In this document: one piece after another, positions 37,825 through 43,869 of the stretch
Layout: the number at the start of each line of letters is the position of its first letter
Position numbering within the stretch: position 1 is the stretch's first letter
IMG/VR virus record: IMGVR_UViG_3300044705_000016
Coordinates: 1 to 46,041 of that record
Strand: one strand, 5' to 3'
DNA: 46,041 bases
DNA from: a virus
The notes under the pieces: generated by a model
What the model was told of the DNA's origin: nothing
What the model saw: only the letters and a program-made list of their open reading frames with translations
Database searches by the model: none
Position numbers and translations under genes: made by a program

Positions 37825-38027
37825 TGCGCGCGATGGCTCTTGCCGCCCTGCTGCTGCCGTCGCTCGCCATGGCGCAGGAGACCGCCCCGCGTGAACAGGC
37901 GCTCGCCGACAAGCTGGTCGCTGAGATCAGCGCCAACGTCGATGCGCGGGCGCAGATCATTTCGCTCCAGCGGCAATTGGCTGCCGCCCTGGCCAGGATC
38001 AAGGACCTGGAAGCGAAGAAGGACTAG
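37824..38027 (+). CDS. Small exported coiled-coil protein, 67 aa
   Basis: Signal peptide MRAMALAALLLPSLAMAQE (cleavage after AMA), then a short helix with heptad-like pattern: ALADKLVAEISANVDARAQIISLQRQLAAALARIKDLEAKKD. The ATG overlaps the fibre stop (TGATG). A periplasmic trimerising or chaperone-type peptide for the fibre, or a spanin-like part, are both possible. Confidence 0.65.
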   Translation: MRAMALAALLLPSLAMAQETAPREQALADKLVAEISANVDARAQIISLQRQLAAALARIKDLEAKKD

Positions 38028-38869
38028 TCTCGGATACCGAGCAGGGCGAGGTGATCCCGGGTCCAGTGAGGCGGCATCGATCGGCTCGGCGCCGATAAGT
38101 CGACGATCCGGTTGAATCCCATCTTCTCGAGCGAAAAGCGCAGCAGGCGCTGCGACACGGTCGTGACGTCGAAGCATCCTGGGAATCTGGCATCAGTGTA
38201 ATAGCGGTTCGCCGCATGGAAGCGGATCGAGAGATCGTCTTCCGCATGACACGGCGTCAGCACCAGAAGGGCGCGGCGGGCTGCCGACCCGAGCCATGCT
38301 AGATGGCGCAGCGGCTCGCTGAGGTGCACCAAGACGGCGACAGACAGCACCAGGTCGAAGCGGCTGTCGGCCTGCGTCGCGCCATCGTAGCGCCAGCGGT
38401 CGAAACGAACCTTCGTCCCGCAGATGCTATTGAGCAGCTTGATCGTGTCCGAATAGTCCTCACTGTCCAGCCCTCTGGCGATGGCACCGCGCCGAGCGAA
38501 GGCCAAGGGGAAATAGCCGCTGTTGCAGCCGACATCGAGAACCGTTTGCCGCTCGACCGAGCCGAGCGCGCCGATCACTTCCTCGACCAAGCCATCGTAG
38601 AATCGGCGCATCGCAGCGTTGGCCTCGAAGAACGGCCCAGGGTCCGTGGCGACCTGCCGCGACAGGAATTCGGGATCTGCATCGCCAGCGCTGGCATCCG
38701 GGCAATAGATCGACGGTGTCTCGCGCGCATGTCCTGCCAAGATGCTGAGGCCGGACCCAACGGCGAGCCGCTCGCTGAACGTGAATGGTTGGTAGTTGAG
38801 GAGGCCACGAAAAGCGAGCCGCCTGGCGGCCTGCACATGCTTCGGGGACGCGATGCCACGGAAGTCCAT
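38024..38869 (-). CDS. Class I SAM-dependent methyltransferase (moron-like), 281 aa
   Basis: Minus-strand gene among plus-strand late genes. Motif I VLDVGCNSGYFPLAFARRGA (~114-133), acidic loop ARGLDSEDYS (~136-145), motif for the third strand FDLVLSVAVLVHLSEPLRHLAWLGSAARRALLVL. Resembles the DUF1698/tRNA-cmo5U or sugar/lipid O-methyltransferase group; substrate not evident. Start at 38869 chosen because upstream in-frame sequence is the late promoter region. Ends 4 bp inside the preceding plus-strand gene. Possibly alters host surface glycans or the lysogen's physiology. Confidence 0.8.
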   Translation of the reverse strand: MDFRGIASPKHVQAARRLAFRGLLNYQPFTFSERLAVGSGLSILAGHARETPSIYCPDASAGDADPEFLSRQVATDPGPFFEANAAMRRFYDGLVEEVIGALGSVERQTVLDVGCNSGYFPLAFARRGAIARGLDSEDYSDTIKLLNSICGTKVRFDRWRYDGATQADSRFDLVLSVAVLVHLSEPLRHLAWLGSAARRALLVLTPCHAEDDLSIRFHAANRYYTDARFPGCFDVTTVSQRLLRFSLEKMGFNRIVDLSAPSRSMPPHWTRDHLALLGIRD

Positions 38870-38916
38870 GGGCCGCAACCCTAGCGGACTCAACCCCGGG
38901 CTGTCCACGGCCCTAC

Positions 38917-38950
38917 GGTGCGTTGCCGCATAAGAGGTATCGGCCATCTT
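38917..38950 (+). promoter_or_regulatory. Late promoter motif P6, leaderless type, ahead of the lysis module
   Basis: GGTGCGTTGCCGCATAAG at 38917; CATCTT six bases before the ATG at 38957. It restarts plus-strand transcription after the inverted methyltransferase gene. Confidence 0.7.
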
Positions 38951-38956
38951 CGCCGC

Positions 38957-39313
38957 ATGACCCGCTGCGGCATTGCCCTCCCGCTGATCCTACTGCTCGC
39001 CCTGCCGGCGGCGGCGCGTGACCACGGGCAGTTCGGCGCGACCGATCCGGCGATCAGCCAGTGGTTCAGGAGCCTGCGCAGCGTGGGCGGCGCCTGGTGC
39101 TGCGACCAGGCGGACGGTTCGCGCGTGGAAGACCCGAACTGGCGGATCGAGCAGGACGGAACCTATTCGGTGCGCCTCGACGGTGACTGGCAGCGCATGC
39201 CGCCGAACGCAATCGTGACAGCAACCAATCGCGTGGGCTTCGCGGTGGCGTGGACCTATCTGGTCGACGGCCATCAGGTGGCCCGCTGCTTCATGCCCGG
39301 AACCACATCATGA
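38957..39313 (+). CDS. Exported protein of unknown function, 118 aa
   Basis: Signal peptide MTRCGIALPLILLLALPAAARD (AAA cleavage), mature part with GGAWCCDQADGSRVEDPNWRIEQDGTYSVRLDGDWQRMPPNAIV...VDGHQVARCFMPG. The WCCD...DG..V...DG.W..P..AI...RCF.P pattern recurs in small secreted proteins of rhizobial phages and prophages, function unknown. First gene of the lysis block. Confidence 0.7.
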   Translation: MTRCGIALPLILLLALPAAARDHGQFGATDPAISQWFRSLRSVGGAWCCDQADGSRVEDPNWRIEQDGTYSVRLDGDWQRMPPNAIVTATNRVGFAVAWTYLVDGHQVARCFMPGTTS

Positions 39314-39951
39314 CGCTCCAAGTCATCGACAGCCCCGATCCGCGCCACATCGCCGCGAAGATCGACAGCCTCAAGGCGCAGGGCCTCAAGGCCGCAATCG
39401 TTTATATCTCGCCGATCAATCCGGCCGGCGACAAGACGGCCAAGAAGCCGGCCATCGAGACGATTCTCGCGGCCGGCGTGGACGTCGGCTTCGTGTGTGA
39501 AGGCTGGGGCGGCTCGAACAACTTCGCCCACCACGACATCAACGGGCCGGCCGGAACGCGTGACGGTGCGATGTGCGGCCACTGGCTCGACCAGCTCGGC
39601 GCGCCCGACGGAACGGCCGTCTATCCCACCGTCGACAACGACGCGAGCGCGAAGCAAATCCTGCAACTCTGCATGCCGTACTTCCGAGCCTTCCGTGCCG
39701 CGCTGCCGAAGAAGTACCGCATGGGCTGCTACGGCTGCGGAGCGCTGCTCGAAGCCCTCGACAGCGAGAAGCTGATCGACTTCCGTTGGCTGTCCAACGC
39801 CATGGGCTGGAACGGGTCGCGGTCGTACCGGGACTCGAAGCAGTGGGACATCCTGCAGCACCTCGAAACGCGCGTCGCCGGCATCGACGTCGACCCGGAC
39901 GAGCTCAATCCGCGCACGACGGACTTCGGGTTCTGGAGGGCCGCAGCATGA
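39310..39951 (+). CDS. Endolysin, DUF1906 glycoside-hydrolase-like, 213 aa
   Basis: Residues ~1-205 form a TIM-barrel-type DUF1906 (Rv2525c-like) domain: AKIDSLKAQGLKAAIVYISPINPAGDKTAKKPAIETILAAGVDVGFVCEGWGG, then the aspartate strand TAVYPTVDNDAS and YRMGCYGCGALLEAL, FRWLSNAMGW. Presumed to cut peptidoglycan. Lies beside holin-like genes. No own signal peptide, so a holin or the neighbours would be needed. ATGA overlap with the gene before. Confidence 0.82.
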   Translation: MTLQVIDSPDPRHIAAKIDSLKAQGLKAAIVYISPINPAGDKTAKKPAIETILAAGVDVGFVCEGWGGSNNFAHHDINGPAGTRDGAMCGHWLDQLGAPDGTAVYPTVDNDASAKQILQLCMPYFRAFRAALPKKYRMGCYGCGALLEALDSEKLIDFRWLSNAMGWNGSRSYRDSKQWDILQHLETRVAGIDVDPDELNPRTTDFGFWRAAA

Positions 39952-40208
39952 TCCGCGCCGTCATCATCGGAGTCGTCACCTACCTGCTCGGCCTCAGCCT
40001 GTGGGCGGCTGGTCTGGCGCACGCCAGCCAGGGCGGCATGTCCGAGGCGATGCGCTTCACTCTCAACGGCAACCGCGACCTGACGATCCGGCGCGAGCTG
40101 CGCCGCGAGCGTTTCTGCTCGACGCAGATTCGGTGCTCCGGGGGGATATGCGGCCTGACGTGCTGGACCGAGCCGGTCCGCGTCAACGTGATCGAGCGGT
40201 GGCGCTGA
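39948..40208 (+). CDS. Small membrane/exported protein, 86 aa
   Basis: MIRAVIIGVVTYLLGLSLWAAGLAHASQGG is a signal or signal-anchor sequence; the rest is basic with four to five cysteines (RFCSTQIRCSGGICGLTCW). A spanin or lysis accessory role is suggested only by position. ATGA overlap with the endolysin. Confidence 0.6.
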   Translation: MIRAVIIGVVTYLLGLSLWAAGLAHASQGGMSEAMRFTLNGNRDLTIRRELRRERFCSTQIRCSGGICGLTCWTEPVRVNVIERWR

Positions 40209-40327
40209 TGTGCCAGCCTAGCCCGGCCTGCTCCGCGGTTCTGCTGTTCCTGGCCGGTATCGCCTACTTCTGGCGCCATCGGCATGACGACGGCGTGTTG
40301 CGCTATCGGGGAGACGGGCGGTCGTGA
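40208..40327 (+). CDS. Small membrane protein, 39 aa
   Basis: MCQPSPACSAVLLFLAGIAYFWRHRHDDGVLRYRGDGRS: one membrane helix (~9-21) and a basic tail. ATG overlaps the stop before (TGATG), stop overlaps the next GTG. May be a lysis accessory peptide. Confidence 0.5.
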   Translation: MCQPSPACSAVLLFLAGIAYFWRHRHDDGVLRYRGDGRS

Positions 40328-40566
40328 GCATGCCGGACCGCAAGTACCCGCTGATCTGGACCGGCTGGCTGCTAGCGATCGTCGCCTCGTTCGGCGTGAT
40401 CGAGGGGCTCGCCATCGCCAACCACGCGACGACGCTCTCGCGGTTCACATGGGAAGTCTACGAGGCGTGGCCGCCGATCGCCGTGATCTACGGCGCCATC
40501 TTCGGCGGGCTCGCCGTTCATTTCTGGTGGCACTGGTCGCCACCGGGTTCAGAGAACCAAGGCTAG
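40324..40566 (+). CDS. Holin-like membrane protein, 80 aa
   Basis: MSMPDRKYPLIWTGWLLAIVASFGVIEGLAIANHATTLSRFTWEVYEAWPPIAVIYGAIFGGLAVHFWWHWSPP: two membrane helices (~10-31 and ~50-68) with charged ends. GTG at 40324 or ATG at 40330. Location in the lysis block favours a holin or antiholin. Confidence 0.6.
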   Translation: MSMPDRKYPLIWTGWLLAIVASFGVIEGLAIANHATTLSRFTWEVYEAWPPIAVIYGAIFGGLAVHFWWHWSPPGSENQG

Positions 40567-40575
40567 GAGATCGAC

Positions 40576-40806
40576 ATGAACACCGACGAAATCGCAAGCC
40601 TCGCGCGCAAGGTCCTCATCATGGTGCTGACTTCGCTCGCCACCAAGCTGCACATGGACGGCAGCCAGGTCGCCGCGGTGGCGACCGACATCGTCGACCT
40701 CGGCATGGTGGCCTGGGGCGTCTACGCGCACTGGGACATGAAGAAGGTCCCGGAGGACGCGCGGGTCGTCGTCACCGCCGGTCAGGCGCAGGGGACCGGC
40801 CGATGA
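40576..40806 (+). CDS. Probable holin (Pam3-gp28-like), 76 aa
   Basis: MNTDEIASLARKVLIMVLTSLATKLHMDGSQVAAVATDIVDLGMVAWGVYAHWDMKKVPED. Pattern of a short helix, LARKVLIMVLTSLATKL, a small loop and a second membrane segment VDLGMVAWGVYAHW, as in the Pam3-gp28 holin family. GGAGATCGAC before the ATG. Confidence 0.65.
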   Translation: MNTDEIASLARKVLIMVLTSLATKLHMDGSQVAAVATDIVDLGMVAWGVYAHWDMKKVPEDARVVVTAGQAQGTGR

Positions 40807-41330
40807 AGCGCCTGATCCTCGCAGCCGCTCTGATCACCTTCGCCCTGCCGGCGGCGGCGCAGCAGAAGAAAATCGGTGGCGTCGTCGGCCATGTCCTCGA
40901 CGACATCCAGGCACCTGAGAAGCCCGTCACCAACGCGCCGTGTGACTTCAATATCTTCACGGCGCTGCAGGCCAAAAACCTGCTCGATCAGCTCAAGATC
41001 TGCGCCACGACGCGCGGCCAGGACGACCTACAGCTCGCGCTCGACAGCGCCACCAAGTCGAACGACAAGGTCGGCGTGTCGTGTCTGCAGCCCGCTCTTG
41101 CTATCGTGCAGGCCGCGGCGCAGGCGTCCATCGCTCAGTCGGCCGCCCATGGCGACACGGCGCCCGCCGTCCCGGACCCGAATAGCACGACACCCGCAGC
41201 TCACACTCCGGTGCCCGGTTTGGTCACGATGTTCCAGAAATTCCGCGAGTTCGTCCTGGCCGGCGGCGTCACGGCCTGCAAGAGCTACGTCAATGTGACG
41301 ATCGTCGCAGGACAACCAATCGGCCAATGA
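40803..41330 (+). CDS. Exported protein of unknown function, 175 aa
   Basis: Signal peptide MKRLILAAALITFALPAAAQQ. The mature part KKIGGVVGHVLDDIQAPEKPVTNAPCDFNIFTALQAKNLLDQLKICATTRGQDDLQLALDSATKSNDKVGVSCLQPALAIVQ is helical with paired cysteines, followed by a Pro/Thr/Ala-rich linker and FQKFREFVLAGGVTACKSYVNVT. Periplasmic; possible outer-membrane spanin substitute, not recognised. Overlaps the holin-like gene (ATGA). Confidence 0.65.
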   Translation: MKRLILAAALITFALPAAAQQKKIGGVVGHVLDDIQAPEKPVTNAPCDFNIFTALQAKNLLDQLKICATTRGQDDLQLALDSATKSNDKVGVSCLQPALAIVQAAAQASIAQSAAHGDTAPAVPDPNSTTPAAHTPVPGLVTMFQKFREFVLAGGVTACKSYVNVTIVAGQPIGQ

Positions 41331-41463
41331 CTAGCGGCCACCGGGGCCTGTGAGGCAGGCGCCGATGGCCTAACCACCGGAAGGGAATGATCTCCCGATG
41401 GCTACGTTTGATATACGACACAACCGCTTAAGCGGACGTGAATGGCTTCACAGGCACTGAGCC
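41331..41463 (+). other. Short gap with palindromes in the lysis region
   Basis: Holds a perfect 12-bp palindrome CCGCTTAAGCGG (41424-41435), a hairpin GTGAA-TGGC-TTCAC (41438-41451) and GGGA/TCCC arms near 41385. One 20-codon frame from 41399 (MATFDIRHNRLSGREWLHRH) is too short to call. Could be a regulatory or recombination site. Confidence 0.4.
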
Positions 41464-41766
41464 ATGGTGCCCCCGCGAGATACCGGCATGGAGCGAATTC
41501 CGAGCATCATGTCCGACGTCGCCACTCTCAAGCAGAGGGTGGACGACTTGACGCGGCGCTTTGAGGAAAGCGAGGAGCGACAGGACGAGCGGCATCATGA
41601 GAACAAAACTGCCCTGCTCGGATTCGGAACGTCGCTGCGCTCGATCGAGGACACGCTGCGCGATCTCGGCATCGCCTTCAAGATCGGCCGCTATGTGATG
41701 CACATCCTGTGGGGACTGTTCGGCGGCGCCGCCGGCATCATCATCTCAAAGTGGGTGACGAAGTGA
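41464..41766 (+). CDS. XhlA-like coiled-coil/membrane protein, 100 aa
   Basis: Coiled coil MSDVATLKQRVDDLTRRFEESEERQDERHHENKTALLGFGTSLRSIEDTLRDLG followed by a C-terminal membrane helix (HILWGLFGGAAGIIISKWVTK). This is the arrangement of haemolysin XhlA-type lysis proteins. ATG at 41464 or 41488; neither has a good ribosome site. Confidence 0.65.
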   Translation: MVPPRDTGMERIPSIMSDVATLKQRVDDLTRRFEESEERQDERHHENKTALLGFGTSLRSIEDTLRDLGIAFKIGRYVMHILWGLFGGAAGIIISKWVTK

Positions 41767-41864
41767 AGCGCCGTCGCTCCGACATCATCGTCATCCCCGA
41801 CAGCCGTTTGCCGGGCCGGAAGTTCTTCGCTAGGTGGGTTGAGCCGAGACGGCGGAGGAAGTAG
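41763..41864 (+). CDS. Very basic 33-aa peptide, last plus-strand gene
   Basis: MKRRRSDIIVIPDSRLPGRKFFARWVEPRRRRK. GTG start overlaps the previous stop (GTGA). Ends 8 bp before the convergent minus-strand gene. Short, but the coupling supports it. Confidence 0.45.
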   Translation: MKRRRSDIIVIPDSRLPGRKFFARWVEPRRRRK

Positions 41865-41872
41865 CGCTCAGA

Positions 41873-42061
41873 TCATCTATGACGGCGGCACTGCTTGCGC
41901 CGATTCTTCGGGGTAGCTGCGTATCGGTCGAAGGCGGCGACGATCTCGGAGCGCGCCTCCGCCTTCCATAGCCATCCAGGCATGTCGTGCTTGGTGATCA
42001 GCGCGTGGATCAGCGCGGCGGCTTGGTGGTCGGCTTCGGTAAATTCAGTCATCGCCGTCAT
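41873..42061 (-). CDS. Small hypothetical protein, 62 aa
   Basis: MTAMTEFTEADHQAAALIHALITKHDMPGWLWKAEARSEIVAAFDRYAATPKNRRKQCRRHR: helical with a basic end. Last gene of the minus arm, converging on the late genes. ATG at 42061 overlaps the upstream stop (ATGA). Confidence 0.65.
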   Translation of the reverse strand: MTAMTEFTEADHQAAALIHALITKHDMPGWLWKAEARSEIVAAFDRYAATPKNRRKQCRRHR

Positions 42062-42240
42062 TGCCCACGATCGCCAAGGTACTTGTCCATCACTTCGCGT
42101 GCCTTCCGACCCACAGCGGCGTGCATCGTTTCGAGCCGGCAGTCGGCCTGCTCGCACGCTAGAAATTCGTAGTAGCCCGCACCACACACGTCACAATAGA
42201 AAGGGCGACCGTCGTGTGGCTCTCGCTTCTCAGCCATCAT
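42058..42240 (-). CDS. Small zinc-finger-like protein, 60 aa
   Basis: MMAEKREPHDGRPFYCDVCGAGYYEFLACEQADCRLETMHAAVGRKAREVMDKYLGDRGQ with four cysteines (YCDVCGAG, ACEQADC). Start ATGATG at 42240/42237 with AAGGAG upstream, part of a TGACGG...AAGGAG linker. Function unknown. Confidence 0.65.
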   Translation of the reverse strand: MMAEKREPHDGRPFYCDVCGAGYYEFLACEQADCRLETMHAAVGRKAREVMDKYLGDRGQ

Positions 42241-42254
42241 TCGCTCCTTCGCCG

Positions 42255-42455
42255 TCAATCGCCGTGTGCGCGCTTCAGCAAGCGCACGGCATCATCCAAC
42301 GCTGCTTGATAGCCATAGTGCCAGTACGCACGCTCCGGCGTGTTCTCGTCTAGATGACGCTGATCGGCAGCACAGAACGGGGCATTATCGCCAAGCCATT
42401 GCCGAATGCCGTCTCGGCGGTCCTCCAATTTCTTAATCGCGCCATCCACGCTCAA
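42255..42455 (-). CDS. Small hypothetical protein, 66 aa
   Basis: MSVDGAIKKLEDRRDGIRQWLGDNAPFCAADQRHLDENTPERAYWHYGYQAALDDAVRLLKRAHGD, all helical, of a type common among small phage proteins (ERAYWHYGYQAAL...LL). Overlaps its upstream neighbour (ATGA). Confidence 0.65.
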   Translation of the reverse strand: MSVDGAIKKLEDRRDGIRQWLGDNAPFCAADQRHLDENTPERAYWHYGYQAALDDAVRLLKRAHGD

Positions 42456-42685
42456 CCCGCCTGACCGCGCGAGGCATAATAAGCTCTCGCCGCCTTTTTA
42501 AACTCGCCCACAGTGAGCGCCGGTCTGATGACAACATTTCGCAAGGGCGCTGAATCTGGAATGGTGCTATCATTGAGAGCTTGTAGCTGTCGACCGACAT
42601 CAGCAAATGGCTTGAGCGCCGCCCGCAGGCCCTCGATCTCGCGGGCCATGGCAGCCATTTCGGCTACATCGCCATCATCAGCCAT
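42452..42685 (-). CDS. Small hypothetical protein, 77 aa
   Basis: MADDGDVAEMAAMAREIEGLRAALKPFADVGRQLQALNDSTIPDSAPLRNVVIRPALTVGEFKKAARAYYASRGQAG. The EIEGLRAALKPFA...F..AR.AY segment matches a common small phage helical protein. ATG at 42685 has AAGGAGGACAAG before it. Overlaps the upstream gene by 8 bp. Confidence 0.7.
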   Translation of the reverse strand: MADDGDVAEMAAMAREIEGLRAALKPFADVGRQLQALNDSTIPDSAPLRNVVIRPALTVGEFKKAARAYYASRGQAG

Positions 42686-42911
42686 CTTGTCCTCCTTGGT
42701 CAGCCCGCGGGTGGCCGAGCTTGGCGATACGCCCGTGACCTTTGCAAGTCGGGCATCGGTCTGTCGCCTGTAGCCATTCCTCGCGCTCCGCAATCAGTTC
42801 GCGCGTCGTCCGCACCTCAAGCGGCATGCGGTAGCCGAGCGGGATGATGGCCGGCGGCTCGTTGGAGAGCTTATCAAAGCGGCCTTCACCGCGCGGAATT
42901 GGCTTCTTCAT
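42678..42911 (-). CDS. Small zinc-motif protein, 77 aa
   Basis: MKKPIPRGEGRFDKLSNEPPAIIPLGYRMPLEVRTTRELIAEREEWLQATDRCPTCKGHGRIAKLGHPRADQGGQDG; a single CPTCKGHG motif near the end resembles half of a DnaJ-type zinc finger. Preceded by TTGACGGAGGAAGGC. Confidence 0.65.
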   Translation of the reverse strand: MKKPIPRGEGRFDKLSNEPPAIIPLGYRMPLEVRTTRELIAEREEWLQATDRCPTCKGHGRIAKLGHPRADQGGQDG

Positions 42912-42923
42912 TGCCTTCCTCCG

Positions 42924-43115
42924 TCAAGAGACGAGACCGCGGCGCCTGAGATTGGCGCGCGACTTGGCCTGAAGCCGATCGATATGGCCGTCCACATTTT
43001 CGATGCCGGCCCGCAAGCCATACACGAATGGCCCGATAAGGATTCCAACAGCCAGACCGATCCCCATAGGGATAAGGAGGACGAGCTGCCAAGTGACCCG
43101 CAAAAATTCTTTCAT
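42924..43115 (-). CDS. Small membrane protein, 63 aa
   Basis: MKEFLRVTWQLVLLIPMGIGLAVGILIGPFVYGLRAGIENVDGHIDRLQAKSRANLRRRGLVS: one or two membrane spans (~8-33) then a basic helix. GGAGGAGCCC before the ATG at 43115. Confidence 0.65.
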   Translation of the reverse strand: MKEFLRVTWQLVLLIPMGIGLAVGILIGPFVYGLRAGIENVDGHIDRLQAKSRANLRRRGLVS

Positions 43116-43126
43116 GGGCTCCTCCG

Positions 43127-43372
43127 TCAAGCGGCGTGACCGCGGCTGCGGCGTTTCTTCTTGGCATCCTGCCGGCGCCTGATCGATCGCTCAACAAAGC
43201 GCCACGGGATGTACCAGGCGGGCGCGTTGAACAGCAGGGTGCCGTTCTTTGCGCGCGGCTGGTAGATGCAGCACAGGCCCTTCGGCTCTTCGTAGAACCA
43301 GAACTCATTGCTGACGTTCTGAGGCGATAGCGAATAGCCATGCCGGTCGAATTGTTCTTTCTTCTTCGCCAT
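43127..43372 (-). CDS. Hypothetical protein, 81 aa
   Basis: MAKKKEQFDRHGYSLSPQNVSNEFWFYEEPKGLCCIYQPRAKNGTLLFNAPAWYIPWRFVERSIRRRQDAKKKRRSRGHAA: beta-rich, aromatic middle with a strongly basic C-terminus. GGAGAGGGAGAGGGAAG before the ATG. Confidence 0.65.
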   Translation of the reverse strand: MAKKKEQFDRHGYSLSPQNVSNEFWFYEEPKGLCCIYQPRAKNGTLLFNAPAWYIPWRFVERSIRRRQDAKKKRRSRGHAA

Positions 43373-43390
43373 CTTCCCTCTCCCTCTCCG

Positions 43391-43612
43391 TCAGGTGGCT
43401 TGACCGCGCTGCTCAGCCTTCACGAACACTGACTTTCCGTCGACGCCCAACACTGCGTCGACTAGGCGCCAATCTCGTCGGCCGCCGCGATCTAGCTGCC
43501 ACAGGCTTCCGATGCCGAACCGGCATGTGATCTGTTCATAGCCTCTGCGGAGGAGGTCGCGCTCTTGGCGACGTTCGGCAAGGGCTGATCTGGTCAAATC
43601 CGTTACCTTCAT
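43391..43612 (-). CDS. Small hypothetical protein, 73 aa
   Basis: MKVTDLTRSALAERRQERDLLRRGYEQITCRFGIGSLWQLDRGGRRDWRLVDAVLGVDGKSVFVKAEQRGQAT: a charged helix followed by beta strands (SLWQL, WRLVDAVLGVDGKSVFVKA). Stop lies in a TGACGGAG linker. Confidence 0.65.
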   Translation of the reverse strand: MKVTDLTRSALAERRQERDLLRRGYEQITCRFGIGSLWQLDRGGRRDWRLVDAVLGVDGKSVFVKAEQRGQAT

Positions 43613-43622
43613 GGCGTGCGCC

Positions 43623-43847
43623 TCAGGTAATTGCGAGTTCGCGGGCAAGGTCGCCCTTCTTCTCGGGATATTTTTCGCCGCAGAACGGGCAGAACGTCGC
43701 CTCCATGACCGGCGGTGTTTTATTGATCTTGCTCACAAGCTTGCAAATGCTGACCATGGCGCGCGCCGGGTTGGACAGCCAATTGGTCTCGACGAGCCCG
43801 TTATATGGTACAAGCTGCGCGTTAACTATCTGAATACATTTGCACAT
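43623..43847 (-). CDS. Small zinc-ribbon-type protein, 74 aa
   Basis: MCKCIQIVNAQLVPYNGLVETNWLSNPARAMVSICKLVSKINKTPPVMEATFCPFCGEKYPEKKGDLARELAIT. The late CPFCGEKYP with an earlier cysteine pair is a common phage pattern (short strand-rich protein ending in CPFCGxxY). Function unknown. Confidence 0.7.
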   Translation of the reverse strand: MCKCIQIVNAQLVPYNGLVETNWLSNPARAMVSICKLVSKINKTPPVMEATFCPFCGEKYPEKKGDLARELAIT

Positions 43848-43869
43848 AGGGTTCCTCAGTTAGGCGCGT

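Noticed and set aside
16004-38027. A diversity-generating retroelement, because the virion genes resemble BPP-1
   Set aside because: No reverse transcriptase frame and no template/variable repeat pair with adenine substitutions was seen near the fibre genes.
41399-41461. A 20-codon frame in the lysis gap
   Set aside because: Too short, no ribosome site at the right distance, and it overlaps palindromic sequence.
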